NCBI RefSeq assembly: GCF_024679095.1
Contig: NW_026112147.1
Location: 113,501-177,500 of the forward strand
Direction of reading: 5' to 3'
DNA length: 64,000 nt
From: Eriocheir sinensis
Lineage: Eukaryota; Arthropoda; Malacostraca; Decapoda; Varunidae
Shown here in pieces: positions 27,296 through 40,341 of the stretch (position 1 is its first letter; each line of letters opens with the position of its first letter). Both the position numbers and the translations under genes were made by a program. The notes under the pieces are model-generated. The model ran no database searches. It worked only from the letters and a program-made list of their open reading frames with translations, and was not told the origin of the DNA.

Positions 27296-27755
27296 GCTTT
27301 TCTTTTATCAAACAAGCACGAATAATAGTGTTTTCCGTGTTATTATTCCACTTTACGAGATACACAAGACTTCTATAAATACTTTGCTCGCACTTTAGCT
27401 TATCAAGCGGGAATGAATATAAATGTTTCCGAGATACTTCACTATATGAGTAAACACGACTTCCATTTATGCTTTGATGTCGATTATAGTTTTTTCCGAG
27501 ATATTTAAGTCTATGAGATATACAAGACCTCTACAAGACTTCTCTATCAAGCAAGAACGAATATTTATGTCTCGGAGTTGTTGTTTCCCTTCATGAGTTA
27601 TACAAGACCTACGCTTCTACCTGACTTAAACTTTCTATTACTTATACATCTAACTCGCGTGTTTGGTATCTCCTCTATGAGTTATACAAGACCTACGCTG
27701 CTACCTTACTGCTACTTTCTATTACTATACATCTAACTTGCTTATATGGTAAGGT
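27296..27755. repeat. Degenerate tandem repeat, ~75-90 bp unit
   Basis: Five or so diverged copies keyed by GAG(A/T)TATACAAGACCT at about 27,358, 27,446, 27,519, 27,596 and 27,680. The last two are most alike. Not coding. Confidence 0.75.
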
Positions 27756-27859
27756 TAACATGAGCTGGGGAACGATAAAGGCGTGATATAGGTGAACAAA
27801 GAAATATGGTAGAGGAGGCATTACAGGGTTACATAAGAAAATAAGAACGTAAGAAGTCT

Positions 27860-28150
27860 GGAATAGGCAGTCACTTTAGGGCTCCATTGATCCTTGCTGA
27901 GTTAGGTAATGAACAGACATGACTCACACGAACATAACTGATTCAGAGGGAAGAGGAAACACTATAGGGGTCCATTATTCATGTTTGTAACCTGCAGATT
28001 AAACAAAAGAGACTCAGATGGAGGAGGAAGCATTCACTATAGGGGTCCATTTACCCTTGCTGAGTTAGGTAATATAAAAGACATGATGCACGCCAATACA
28101 ACGGATTGAGGTGGAAGAGCAGGCACTCACTCTAGGGGCCCATTAATCCT
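27860..28150. repeat. Degenerate tandem repeat, ~110 bp unit
   Basis: Three to four copies keyed by ACTATAGGGGTCCATT and TTGCTGAGTTAGGTAAT with a GAGGGAAGAGGAAACACT-like segment. Not coding. Confidence 0.75.
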
Positions 28151-28215
28151 TGCGTAGCGTGGATTAACAACGCCACCCACTAATGCCCTGCCATATGTTT
28201 CCTGGGAGGCTGCTG

Positions 28216-28218
<3 letters not shown>

Positions 28219-28262
<44 letters not shown>
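28219..28262. repeat. (GT)n microsatellite
   Basis: 22 GT units. It forms the left boundary of the 140-bp tandem repeat. Confidence 0.98.
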
Positions 28263-28263
<1 letters not shown>

Positions 28264-28264
<1 letters not shown>

Positions 28265-28620
28265 CTCCGGGACACCAAAGGAAGGTATAAAATAAGGTCT
28301 GCAAAGCAAACTCCAGCCACGATATTTATAGTTTCCAAGGCGAATATAATGAGTTTTTGGCCTTTATTCCAACCTGATATGATTCTTCTGCTTGTGTCTC
28401 GAGGTGAGGGAAGACCAAGGGAAGGTATATTGAAAGGCCTAAGAAAACGTGATCCAGCCACGTTATTTATAGTTTGAAGCAAGACGAATATAATGAGTTT
28501 TTGGCCTTTATTCCAACCTGATACGATTCTTTTGCTTGTGTCTCGAGGTGAGGGAAGACCATGGGAAGGTATATCATATATTACAAGGTCAAAGAAAACA
28601 ATATCCAGCCGCTCTTCTAT
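28264..28620 (+). repeat. 140-bp tandem repeat, plus orientation block
   Basis: About 2.5 units containing CGTTATTTATAGTTTG, GAGTTTTTGGCCTTTATTCC and GTCTCGAGGTGAGGGAAGAC, with a ~143 bp spacing between the GAGGTGAGGG motifs at 28,397 and 28,540. The same unit occurs in reverse complement at 30,340-32,110. Confidence 0.9.
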
Positions 28621-28867
28621 GCATGACAAGCGTGTGGCGAGGGGAATGTGTGTTGCTGCATGGCTGACTGTAGCTCATTCATGTTATTAGGAGAGTATAA
28701 GTAGAGTGGGTAAACACATATTGATTTATGAACATTGCAATAATTTTTCTTCAACTCCGATGTACTAAGGTTGGCTATGCATCATCTCATCGTTTGGGTA
28801 ACGGATTTTTTTTTCCAGTTTATTGCCAAAGAAAAATTTCCAATTCCATCTCTCTCTCTCTCTGCAT

Positions 28868-29235
28868 AAGAAACCTGATATTAATGAAGTTGTTGTTCTC
28901 TCACGACGTTTTGTTAAGATATCTTTTGTATGTCTAAGAATCTCGACGTTAGTGAAGTATTTGTTCTCCTACCACGTTTTGTTAATATATCTATTGTTTG
29001 TTAAGAGTCTCGACGTTATGGAAGTAGTTGCTCTCTCAAGACGTTCTGTTAATATATCTTTTGTCTGTCTAAGAAGCTCGACGATAGTGAAGTATTTGTT
29101 CTCCTACGACGTTTCGTTAATATATCTATTGTCTGTCTCGGTAAGAAACTCGACGTTATTGAAGTGATCTTTCCCCCACGACGTTTTGTTAATATGCCTT
29201 TCGTTTGTCTCTAAGAAGCTCGACCTTTTTGGAGT
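28868..29235. repeat. Tandem repeat, ~69 bp unit
   Basis: About five and a half copies keyed by CTCGACGTTA at 28,942, 29,009, 29,077, 29,149 and 29,219, with ACGTTTTGTTAATATATCT. Frames through it are repetitive artefacts. Confidence 0.9.
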
Positions 29236-29250
29236 AGTCTTTTTCTTTCG

Positions 29251-29560
29251 ATTCCGCTACACTCGACTTTCTACTCTAGTTCATCCTTATACTGTCCAAA
29301 TCGCTTATGCAAGAGTTAACCAGCATCTTCATTCCTTCATCCCTCGCACTGTTAAAACCTGGAACAATTTATCTTCGTCTGTATTTCCTCCTGCTTGACT
29401 TGAATTATTTTAAGAGGAGAGTATTGAGACACCTCTCCTCCCGAAATTGACCTCTCTGTTGGCCACTCTTCTGATGTCTTTACAGGGGCAGTGGTTCGCG
29501 GGCTATTTGTATGATTCGTTTTCCTGCGAGCTGCTTCCTTTACTGTAAAAAAATAACGTT
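29251..29560 (+). mobile_element. Jockey-like LINE 3' end with poly-A
   Basis: Translates to YTRLSTLVHPYTVQIAYARV, then NQHLHSFIPRTVKTWNN, matching the C-terminus of the element at 43,443-45,012. The shared 3' UTR (GCGGGCTATT, GAGCTGCTTCCTTTACTGT) ends in a short A run at about 29,547. 5' truncated and interrupted by stops. Confidence 0.85.
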
Positions 29561-29799
29561 ATAACTCCTGCACAACAATTATACGTAAAAGAAAGGCAGC
29601 CACACAGTCACCGGGTACGAAAAAAAGCTATGAACTAGCTTTTTGGCGGGAAACAAGGGGGGGGGGGGGAGCGTGAGGGAGAATCCTTACCCGACCTTCT
29701 TTCTTTCCTCCTCCTCCGTGTGGGCGAGACTTTTTCCATTACATTTGAATTTCCATTTCCGACATTCTCTTCTTTTCTTCTGGAACTAGTTATGGAACA

Positions 29800-30118
29800 C
29801 TCGATATTTTTGCATTGAAAGCTGTTGGGATAGTTTTCATTTAATCCATCTGTCTATCTATGTGTGTATCTATCAGTATATCAGTCTATCTATATGTGTG
29901 TTTGTTTGATATTTTTACACTGAAAGCTGTTGAAATAGTTTTGATTTAATCTGTCTATCTATCTCTGTGTGTCTATCAGTATATCAGTCTATCTATATGT
30001 GTGTTTGTTTGATATTTTTGCATTGAAAGCTGTTGGGATAGTTGTAATTTTATCTATCTATCTCAGTTTGTCTATCAGTATATCAGTCTATCTATATGTG
30101 TGTTTATTTGTTATTTTG
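29800..30118. repeat. Tandem repeat, ~104 bp unit
   Basis: Three copies keyed by TGAAAGCTGTTG near 29,814, 29,920 and 30,023, each followed by TCTATCTA-type simple sequence and ATCAGTATATCAGTC. Not coding. Confidence 0.88.
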
Positions 30119-30120
30119 TC

Positions 30121-30290
30121 TGTTTCAAAGGCCACAAAGGAGATTAGTCAGGTTCTCATGAGTGTTTTCACGTTCGGCCTTGTCAGACTATCACAAGGCT
30201 CACAAAACTACCCATGGAAAGACAACAACAGCCTCTTGGAAAGCCTTACCAACTTCGGAAATGTAAATCCAGAAATGTTTTGGAGTATGG
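30121..30290 (+). mobile_element. DR-1 copy, 5' truncated
   Basis: Starts TTTCAAAGGCCACAAAGGAG and contains TTAGTCAGGTTCTCATGAG, GGCTCACAAAACTACCC and a 3' end GAAATGTTTTGGAGTATGG. Confidence 0.75.
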
Positions 30291-30339
30291 ACGCACAAAA
30301 TAATTATTTTCTTCTTGCCTCCAGCTCCCAAAAATAGTG

Positions 30340-32110
30340 TGGCTGGATTTTGTTTTGCTAGACCTTAGATTTTTTCGTTCCTTGGTCTTCCATCACCTCG
30401 AGACAGAAGGGAAGAATCATATTAGATCGGAATAATGGGCAAAAACTAATTATATTCGTCTTGCTTCAAACTATAAATAACGTGGCTGGATTATGCTTTG
30501 CTAGACCTTATTATATACCTTCCCTTGGCCTTCTCTCACCTCGAGACAGAAGCAGAACAATCATATAAAGTTGGAATAAGGGCCAAAACTCATTATCTTG
30601 CTGCAAACTATAAACAACGTGGGTGGATTTTGCATTCCAGACCTTGTATAATACCTTCCCGTGGTCTTCCCTCACCTCGAGGCAGAAGGAGAACAATAAT
30701 ATCAGGTTGGACTAAGGGCCAAAAACACATTATATTCCCTTTTCTTTAAACTATAATATCGTGGCTGGAATATGTTTTCTAAGACCTTTTAACATACCTT
30801 CCTTGGTCTTCTCTCACCTCGAGACACAAGGAGAATAATCATATCAGGTTGAAATATGGCCTAAAAACTCATTATCTTCGCCTTGCTACTAAATATAAAT
30901 GACTTACTTGGAGTTTGTTGTACTAGACCTTATTATATACCTTCCCTTGATCTTCCCTCACCTCGAGACACAAGCAGAAGGATCATATCAAGTTGTGCCA
31001 AAAACTCATTATATTCGTCTTGCTGCAAACTATAAATAACGTGGCTGGATTTTGCTTTCCCAGACCTTGTGTAATACCTTCCCTTGGTCTTCCCCCACCT
31101 CGAGACAGAAAGAGGAAAGTCGTATGGGGTTGGAATATTGTCCTAAAAACTTATTCTCTTCGTCTTGTTTCCAAATACAAATAACGTGGCTGGATTTTGC
31201 TTTCCCAGACCATGTATAATACCTTCCTTTGGCCTTCCCCCACCTCGGGACAGAAAGAGGAAAGTCGTATGGGGTTGGAATATTGTCCTAAAAACTTATT
31301 CTCTTCGTCTTGTTTCTAAATACAAATAACGTGGCTGGATTATGTTTTCTTGGACCTTGCTTAATACCTTCCCTTGATCTTCCCTCACCTCGGGACAGAA
31401 GGTGAAAAATCGTACCATCTCGAAATATGGGCCTAAAACTTTCTTTTTGTCTTGTTCCCTACTACAAATAACGTTGCTGGATTTGTTTTGCTAGACCTTA
31501 TTTTATACCTTCCCTTTGTCTTTCCCTCACCTAGAGACAGAAGCGTAGAAGTGGGGTTGGAATATTGGCCTAAAACTCATTATCTTCGCCTTGCTTTAAA
31601 CTACAAATAACGTGGCTAGATTTTTTTCCCCAGTGCTTATATTAAACTTTCCCTTAGTCTTCCTTCACCTCGAGGCAGAAGGAGAGGAATCAAATCAGGT
31701 TGGAATAAAAACCCTAAAACGTCATTAACTTCGCCTTGCTACTATAAATGACTTGCCTGGAGTTTGTTTTGGCAGACCTTATAGCATACCTCCCCTTAGT
31801 TTTCCCTCACCTCGGGACACAAGCATAAGAATCATATCAGGTTGGAATACTGGCCTAAAAACATATTCTTTTTCGCTTTGCTTCCAACTAGATAGATGAC
31901 GTGACTGGATTATGTTTTCTTAGACCTTTCAATATACCTTCCCTCACCTCGAGACAGATTCAGAAGGTCGAAATATGGACCAAAAACTTATTATCTTTTT
32001 CTTGCTCCCAAATACAAATAACGTGGCTGGATTTTGTTTTGGTAGACCTTTTATCACACCTTCCCTTGGTCTTCCCTCACCTCGAAGCGCAGGAGTCTCG
32101 CATCAGGTTG
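30340..32110 (-). repeat. 140-bp tandem repeat, minus orientation block
   Basis: About 13 units, keyed by CTTCCCTCACCTCGAGACA at 30,393, 30,540, 30,672, 30,813, 30,959, 31,096, 31,241, 31,386, 31,528, 31,666, 31,808, 31,945 and 32,078. Each has AATAACGTGGCTGGATTTTG. It is the reverse complement of the block at 28,264-28,620. Adjacent units near 31,100-31,330 are most similar to each other. Not coding. Confidence 0.95.
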
Positions 32111-32219
32111 GGAGGCGAGAAGAAAGTTAATGTATATGTATGGCGCCGCGCCGCACCTCCGGAAGTAAGAATTTGGTTTGCTGATCTTGCAGGATAAATT
32201 TGTGGCTTGTGTTTCCCTT

Positions 32220-33400
32220 ACAGACACACACAAAAAAGAATAAAAAAATAATAAAATGAAAATGAAATACAGTTCCGTTTTTCTTCTTTTATTCTGCTTG
32301 TTTCTTCCGTTTCCTTTCAGTCAGTTTTTTGGGGTGTGATGTTTTATATATAAATTCGTATGTCTTTTTTTTAGTTTTCTTCCTCTTCTTCCCCCTTTTC
32401 TTTGCCGTCTCTTTTTTTTTCATTCACCAGTTATATACTTCTCTTTCCCTTCTGTCCTTCATTTATCTATTCACTCAATCCCGTTATTCTTTTGTTTTGT
32501 GAGTTTTTTCCTTGCCTGTTTTGGGTTATTCATGTTTTTTGGGGTTCTGAGATTTTATAGGTAAATTCCTATGTTTGTTTCTTCAGTTTCTTTCCCTTCT
32601 ATATTTCTTCATTCATCACTTTTCTTTCACTTTTTTCGTTCATGATCCTTTACTTATATGTTCATTTATTCCTTCATTCTTTTGTATATGGATCATGTGA
32701 GGTCTGATTTCGCTTTTTATAGTTTATGGGTTAATGCGTATTTCTTTTTTTTATTTCTTCCTCTTTTTTTCCTTCTTTCCTTCCTCATTCTTTCATTCAT
32801 TGATTTGTGGATTGAGAGGTCTGATTTTGGTTTTATACTTCATAGATATATACGTACCTACATATTTTTCTTTCATTCTTTCTCTTTCCTTCCTTAATTT
32901 TTCCATCCCTATTCCTTCCTTCATTCCTTCCTTCATATATTGACTAATAGTTCTGAGCTCGCTTTCTTACAGTTTATAAGTAAATGCGTACATCTCTTTT
33001 TCTTCTGTCTGCCTTTCTTTCTTCATTCCCTTCCCCCTCGTTCATTCATGGAGTAATATAAGTATGTCTTCCCTCCGTAATCCAGCATGGCCACCCACTC
33101 CATACATAACAACGCCTTCATATAGCATCATCCTGGCACGCCCTGGCAGTTTATATTCAAATGCTTACATCTTTTCCTTCTTTCTCTCTCTCTTCATTCA
33201 CTACTCATTCATTCATAGAGTAAGAGAGTTCTGATTCCCTTGCTTCCTTCCTTCCTTCCTTCCTTCCTTCCTTCCTCTCTTCATGCATTCATTGAGTAAA
33301 GAGTTCTAATTCTTCCTTCCTTCCTTCCTTCCTCCTTCTTTCCTTCCTTCCTCTCTTCATTCATTCATAGAGTAAGAGAGTTCTAATATCCTCCTTAATC
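32220..33400. repeat. Degenerate T/C-rich tandem repeat with (CTTC)n
   Basis: Loose repetition of GGTCTGATTTCGCTTTTTAT or GTTCTGAG-like motifs, TTTATAGGTAAAT and T/C runs, at intervals of very roughly 120-200 bp (for example 32,330, 32,546, 32,700, 32,818, 32,950). (CTTC)n tracts lie at about 33,243-33,275 and 33,316-33,352. Not coding. Confidence 0.65.
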
Positions 33401-33653
33401 CTTCATGACCATCCATTCCCTATACATAACGACGCCTATATTCATCGCCATCCCGGCATCACCCAGCGGCAGTCTTTCAATTAAAGTATCATCAGTCTCC
33501 TCTCTCGCTGGGCCGCCGTGATTTGCCTTCCTCGTCCGCCCTCAGCCGCCTCTCATTTGCATGCCCGGCTAACGCTTTGTCGCTGTGTACGGTCCCCTTA
33601 TCGGTGCTGGCTGGGCGAGGATGGGACGGAACTAGGCTGCGGAGGTGCCATTG

Positions 33654-33700
<47 letters not shown>

Positions 33701-34233
33701 ACCCTTTGCCGCTAGTGTTCATCTGCTGCCCTTACGAGTGTGTGCTGTGTGGACTTTGAGGACCTGCGTTGCCGTGTGATAACGTGGTGTCTGGATAAGA
33801 GGATGTTTGTATTGGTTTATTCTAATGCCTATGGTGCGGGAGGCAGATGGGGAGCTGAACTGAGGCGCACACGAAGATGAGTCTCACCTTCTGCCACGTT
33901 AAAAAGGCAGGTAGAGGGAGACGTTGAGTGATAGTGATTAGTTTGGCTTCGATGGTGTTTTGATCCGATCCTCCTTAGGTTGCACTCACCCAAAAGTATA
34001 CGTTGTGTAAGGGTATGCTCGTGCGTGGTAGATGGAGGAGATGCAAAGTGATGAGGTTAGGCTAGGTTACAGTGGTGGCTTGATCCGTTCCATCTTTCGC
34101 CGCACTGTCCTAAAGTCCATGTTAGTGCCGGAGTATTCTCGTAGTCATAAAGAGATAGGAGATGCATAATTAATACGTATGGAGATACGCTGAATGATAA
34201 ATGATAATAAATGATGAGTTTATCTTAATGATG

Positions 34234-34234
<1 letters not shown>
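33401..34234. other. Mostly unique sequence with (CA)n at 33,657-33,696
   Basis: GC-richer than the surroundings near 33,500-33,750. No recognisable domain in any frame. The only simple repeat is a 20-unit CA tract. Confidence 0.6.
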
Positions 34235-34985
<751 letters not shown>

Positions 34986-34986
34986 G

Positions 34987-35310
<324 letters not shown>

Positions 35311-35336
35311 AAGATTGTAAGTAATGCCGACCACTA

Positions 35337-35340
<4 letters not shown>

Positions 35341-35380
<40 letters not shown>

Positions 35381-35381
35381 G
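35341..35381. repeat. (CA)n bordering the 5' end of the LINE
   Basis: CA tract with one extra A, ending directly at GCAGTAGCGGCACCGACAGG, where LINE sequence begins. Confidence 0.95.
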
Positions 35382-35562
35382 CAGTAGCGGCACCGACAGG
35401 ACGTGCCTGAGACAGCTCCTAGCCAAAGCAGTTTTCCAGCACTACATACGCAACGCAGAATCCACACTTATTCTACAAGGGACTTTTACAATCACAAGTG
35501 AACTGCAAAAGTGGCATGTGTACAAAGTGAAAGCAGCTTCTGCAGCCCAAGTAAGAAGTGAA

Positions 35563-36318
35563 ATGGCTCAGCAACACCTAAACAAGGACTTGGAACAACT
35601 CGTTAAGGAAAAAGTGGACGCCGAGCTCGAGAGCCTGACTCCTGAATCCATCAAGGGGACCAAAACAGTGAAGGATGTGGTTGCCGCGGTCCTGCCAGGC
35701 ATCGCGAATATCATATCTGTTGCTGTGTCTACTGCCGTGTCTACAGCAATAAAGGATTTCACAGAAAAATTGCTGAGTACATCTACTGAGACACAAAGGA
35801 TTAACTTGCTACAACGCTACGCCTGTGACCGGCTGGAACAGTATACGAGGAGAGACAACTTGCGGATATTTGGATTAAAAGATGACCCAGAGGAGGACGA
35901 AGACATCCTACAGGCTAAAGTGATGGAGGTGGCTGCGGATGTAGGAGTTAAGCTCGAGGCCAATGACATCTCCATCGCGCATCGCTTGGGGAAAGTAGGT
36001 GAGGGAGGTAGGCCTGTGATAGTGTGATTTTGCCTTCGTGAGAAACGCAACGCAGTGCTAAGTAACAAGGAGGAGCTGAGAAAGAAACGGAAGAAAATAT
36101 TCATCAACGAGGATTTAACACCTTTGAGGGCCACCATGCTCAAAATAGTTAAGGAACAGGCTGCAGTAAGTAATGTAACCACTAGAGATGGGAGGATTCT
36201 AGCATGGATGGCGGATAGGGACAGACCAGTTGAAATAACTACTCCTGATGAACTTGGCAAGGTGGGGATAACTTCTCCAGATTGGAAGAGGCTCAAACTA
36301 GATCATATAATCAAGTAG
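35563..36318 (+). pseudogene. LINE ORF1 (coiled coil plus RRM-like), one in-frame stop
   Basis: ORF1 proteins of this kind bind the retrotransposon RNA and chaperone it for target-primed reverse transcription. From ATG 35,563 the frame gives a Gln/Glu/Lys-rich helical N-terminus, a heptad-like stretch up to RLEQYTRRDNLRIFG, then DISIAHRLG, RPVIV, LSNKEELRKKRKKIFINEDL and TPLRATMLKIVKEQ, the usual layout of L1-type ORF1 RRM and C-terminal domains. A TGA at 36,025 replaces the Arg expected after RPVIV; CGA to TGA is a single C-to-T change at a CpG. The frame otherwise runs to TAG at 36,316. Confidence 0.82.
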
Positions 36319-39300
36319 GGTCGAGTTGGAGTGCAGCACATCCAAGATGACCTACGCAATTCTGAGTATAAAGTTGTTACTACTCCCAGTACTATAGACG
36401 ACACCGTACCCACACAAGCTGCACCCAGTACGAAGCACGTACAGATAACAGCGGGTACGCGCACTGATTCATCCACACAGACTACACTCACACAGACACG
36501 CCCACCCATACCTGATACTGTAGCACAAAATTTATGTACAATTAATTTATTATCATTTAATGTATGTGGCCTAAAATCAAAATTATTTGTGGACGAGTTT
36601 ACTGGGCTTCTTAAATGTTATGATGTTATTTGTATGTCTAAGACTAAGTGTGATGATGCAGTTATGAACAATGTAAGTATTAAAATGAAAGAAACTGGGT
36701 ATGACATTGTCTATAAGAACATATATGCTTTAAGCAGATTTAAGTCAGGGGGTCTACTAATTGCTATAAAAAATTATGTAAAATTTGTGTGGAAAAAAGT
36801 TCAGGGAGATTATGAGGCTTTATTGAGTATTTGTGTGAATGGAAGGAGTGTGGGACTAGAAAATGACCTGTTAATTACTTGTGCGTATATTCCACCCAGC
36901 CACTCGCGGTATGGTAAACCTGAAAATTTCGATGAGTTGGATAATCTTTTCTTGTCAAACAATGATGGATATCATATTGTTAGTGGTGATTTCAATGCTC
37001 ATACCGCCACTTTCTCTGACATTGCCTCAGTGAGTGACGGTAATGAATTAGTAAATGATGTTAATGAATATATTTCACCAATAGAAGATATTTGTGATAT
37101 TTTAAGAAAGGCAGGCTTTTTAGAGAACAGATGTAATCAAGACAACACCCCTGATAGAAATTCTTATGGTAAAAAATTGATAGAAATTTGTAAGAATAAC
37201 AATGCAATTATCTTTAATGGGAGAATGGGTGAAGACCGTGGTATTGGTAAGTTTACTACCACTTGCAATACAGTCATAGACTATGTTATTGGTACTTGGA
37301 ATGTTGTCCGATTTGTTAAGAGTTTTCGGCTGTTAGACTTTGAACCATTATATTCAGATGTTCATCGTGGTTTGCATATTTGTTTGGAATTTTTAGGTGT
37401 GGGAAGCAAAGCGCGCGAGACTGGCAATAAAATGAGTGAAGCAGTTTGTTTGAGGCCAGGCAGATGGAGAAATGAGCGGAAAATTGAGTATGAGAAAAAA
37501 TATTGATAAGAGTAAGGTGAATGAACTTATAATGAATATTGACAAATTATCAGTTGATGATGTAAATGATCAGTTAAAGCGTGTCTTGATTGACCCTGCA
37601 TTGAAAGTTTTTCCACAGTTTAGTAAAAAATATATAAAGAAGAGCAATAATGCAAATATGGGAGGGTATGACAAACAATGCTACAACAGCAGGAAAGAGT
37701 ATCACAAGGCTAAGAATAAATATAACAGACAAAAGAATACTGTTACGTATACAGCTGTGATTAAAAAAGTAGATATTATAAAAGAGAACTAAAGAGGGTA
37801 AGGAATAAAGGTAATAGTAATATACTTCAGCAATTAAGAGCAAACAAAACTAAAGACGCAAAGGCATACTGAAGATTCTAAAAGAGCAAAGTAGAGAAAA
37901 ATGATCACATACCACTCGATAAATTTTATGACCACTTTAAATTGCTCTACACAGAGGACGACGATAGTAATGCAAACGAGAGAACTGATTAGAAACTTAC
38001 AGTGACGCTGACTCGCACTTAAGAACCCTATAACACATGCTGTAATAAAGCGTTGTACTGGTAAACTGAAAAACAGCAAGTCTCCTGGTAGTGACAACAT
38101 CATTAATGAATATATAAAATGTACACAAGACTTACTCTGCCCTTTATATGTTGAACTATTCAATAAGATCCTTGACACAGGTGTCTTTCCATCGGAGTGG
38201 CTCACTGGCGTTATAATACCTCTTTATAAAAACAAGGGAGACGTTAATGATGCAAATAACTACCGAAGTAATACCCTTTTGAGCTGTATGGGGAAATTGT
38301 TTACGTCCATTCTTAACGACAGTCTCAAACAGTATTCCGACGATCAAAACATCATCAATGAAACACAAGCAGGCTTTCGTGAGGAATATTCCACACTGGA
38401 TCATATCTTTTTACTCAAGTGCGTTGTTGACTTGTTTCGGTGGAAAATGATGAAACTATTTTGTTTATTTATTGACTATAAAAAGGCTTTTGATATGGTA
38501 TGGAGGGAAGGTCTATGGTTTAAACTTGTAAATAATAGTGTTAATGGTAAGATACTGAATGTTATTCGTAGTATGTATTTTAATGTCAAGTCATGTGTGA
38601 TGGTAGGCCAACAGTTGTCTGAAACATTTACCTGCAATATGGGAGTGAGGCAAGGTGGAAACCTATCACCATTGTTATTCGCTTTCTATGTTAATGACCT
38701 GCAGGGAAAACTTATAGAGTATAATTGTAGCTATCTTAATTTCAATGACCTTGTAAACACGTATCTCAGATTATTGGTGATTATGTACGCAGATGATACT
38801 GTTATTTTGTGTGATAGCGAGCAAAACATGAAGGTAGCTTTAGTATCACTTCACAGGTATTGTTTAGAGTGGAAATTAAAGGTAAATTGTAGTAAAACTA
38901 AAATAGTAATTCTCAGTAGGGGTAGAGTTGCAACCAGTAATTACAATTTCAAGGTTGGTGAGGAGGAAATAGAGGTAGTAAGAGAATATAAACACCTGGG
39001 TGTATTGTTCAGTTATAATGGACGGTTTAGGAAAGGGCAACTAGAACTTAAAGACCACGCAACTAAGGCCATGTATCCACTGATTGGGACTTCTAGAAAA
39101 TATGATTTGCCATTTGATATACAATTAGAAATGTACAATAGTATGGTGGTGACAGTTGCGACTTACGCTTGCGAAATATGGGGTTATGACATTATAAGGG
39201 AACTGGAATCTTTACAGATGAGGTATCTTAAATATGTAATGTATGTACATAGGTATACAAGTACGGACATTGTATATGGGGAGTCAGGAATGTATCCACT

Positions 39301-39953
39301 GGAAATATGTATAAAATGCAGGATGATAAATTATTGGTCAAGGTTAATTACGGGAAAAAATACTAAGCTGAGTTACGTTATGTACACATGTTTATTGCAC
39401 TTACATAATTATGTCTGGTACTTTTATATCGCCATGGTTGGACTGTATAAGACGTATATGTATTGAATGTGGTCTGTCAGGTGTATGGCAATCACAGACC
39501 ATCAACAATGTTAAGTGGTTTAGGAAGACTGTTGAGCAGAGGTTGAAAGATTTATGGATATCAACTTGGTATAGGAATATAACAACAAAAGGCATATGTA
39601 GTAGTTACAGTATGTATAAAGAAATTTATGAGATTGAGGATTACCTTGTTAAACTAAGTAAAACAAACCGTATTAATAAAAGTAAGTTTCGCACAGGAAG
39701 TAACCGATTACCAGTTGTTAGTGGTAGGTACCGTGATATTAGAAGAGAAGAACGGTATTCTGATAAATGTAATGGTGAACAAATAGGGGATGAATATCAC
39801 GTTATGTTTAAATGTGAAAATCAAGATGTTATACAGCTGAGAAACAAATACATACCAGAGCATTACAAAGTAAATCCAAATCACAGACAATATGTTAAAA
39901 TGATGCAAGGCAAAAAATGTGCACATGCTAAGCAATTTGGCTCAGTTTATTAA
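36319..39953 (+). pseudogene. LINE ORF2: APE endonuclease, reverse transcriptase, Cys/His C-terminus (broken)
   Basis: Nicks target DNA and copies the element RNA in intact relatives. The endonuclease half, 36,319-37,506, shows FNVCGLKSK, GGLLIAI, CAYIPPS, SGDFNAHT and DYVIGT. The catalytic Glu expected in the ICMS-TKC block is Lys (AAG at 36,640), and the final SDH block is altered to SDVH. The frame shifts at the A-run near 37,495. The RT half is readable from about 38,150: LDTGVFPSEWLTGVIIPLY, FIDYKKAFDMVWREG, GVRQGGNLSPLLFAFYVNDL and the active site YADD at 38,786-38,797. A further frameshift near 39,420 leads to a C-terminal part with GDEYHVMFKC. ORF2 lies in the same frame as ORF1, directly after TAG 36,316, and has no ATG before the endonuclease domain. 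Confidence 0.85.
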
Positions 39954-40063
39954 ATTAGTTCTGAGGCTGTTTAGATAAAGACTTAATGATATAGCTTGTT
40001 ATACAGGGGCTGTGCTCCATACTTTTTTTTGTAAAAGTCTGAGCAATATATGCGTTCTATTCT

Positions 40064-40066
<3 letters not shown>

Positions 40067-40115
<49 letters not shown>

Positions 40116-40116
40116 C
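40067..40116. repeat. (CA)n bordering the 3' end of the LINE
   Basis: 24-unit CA tract directly after the LINE 3' UTR sequence GCGTTCTATTCTATT. Confidence 0.96.
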
Positions 40117-40341
40117 CCTGCAAGCTACACTGAACTTGTCATCATGGAGAATACTTACGCGCCGTGTCACATCCTATCCTTGAATGAGGAATCCTTGGTC
40201 TCGTAACCTGTTGGACTGTCCATCACACGCATCCTTTGCCTCCTTGTGCTCGGAGTGGCGGTGTTTCTTGAGTTTTTTTTCTTTTCCCTCATATTCTCTT
40301 GTGTTTTCTGTGTATGTGTCTAGAGGGCATGGATGAGAAAC

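Larger units (their letters stand above)
35382..40066 (+). mobile_element. Near full-length, inactive non-LTR retrotransposon (APE endonuclease/RT type, RRM-type ORF1)
   Basis: The order is a ~180 bp 5' UTR, an ORF1 with coiled coil and RRM-like domain, an ORF2 with an APE-type endonuclease, a reverse transcriptase and a Cys/His C-terminus, and a ~110 bp 3' UTR. It is bounded by (CA)n on the left (35,341-35,381) and right (40,067-40,114). The RRM-type ORF1 suggests an L1/Tx1-like layout, but I cannot fix the clade. It carries stops and frameshifts in both ORFs, so it is a decayed copy. Confidence 0.85.

Noticed and set aside
35518..35565. Upstream non-ATG start for LINE ORF1
   Set aside because: The frame extends upstream only through a GTG; the first in-frame ATG is at 35,563, and the family layout does not need the extension.
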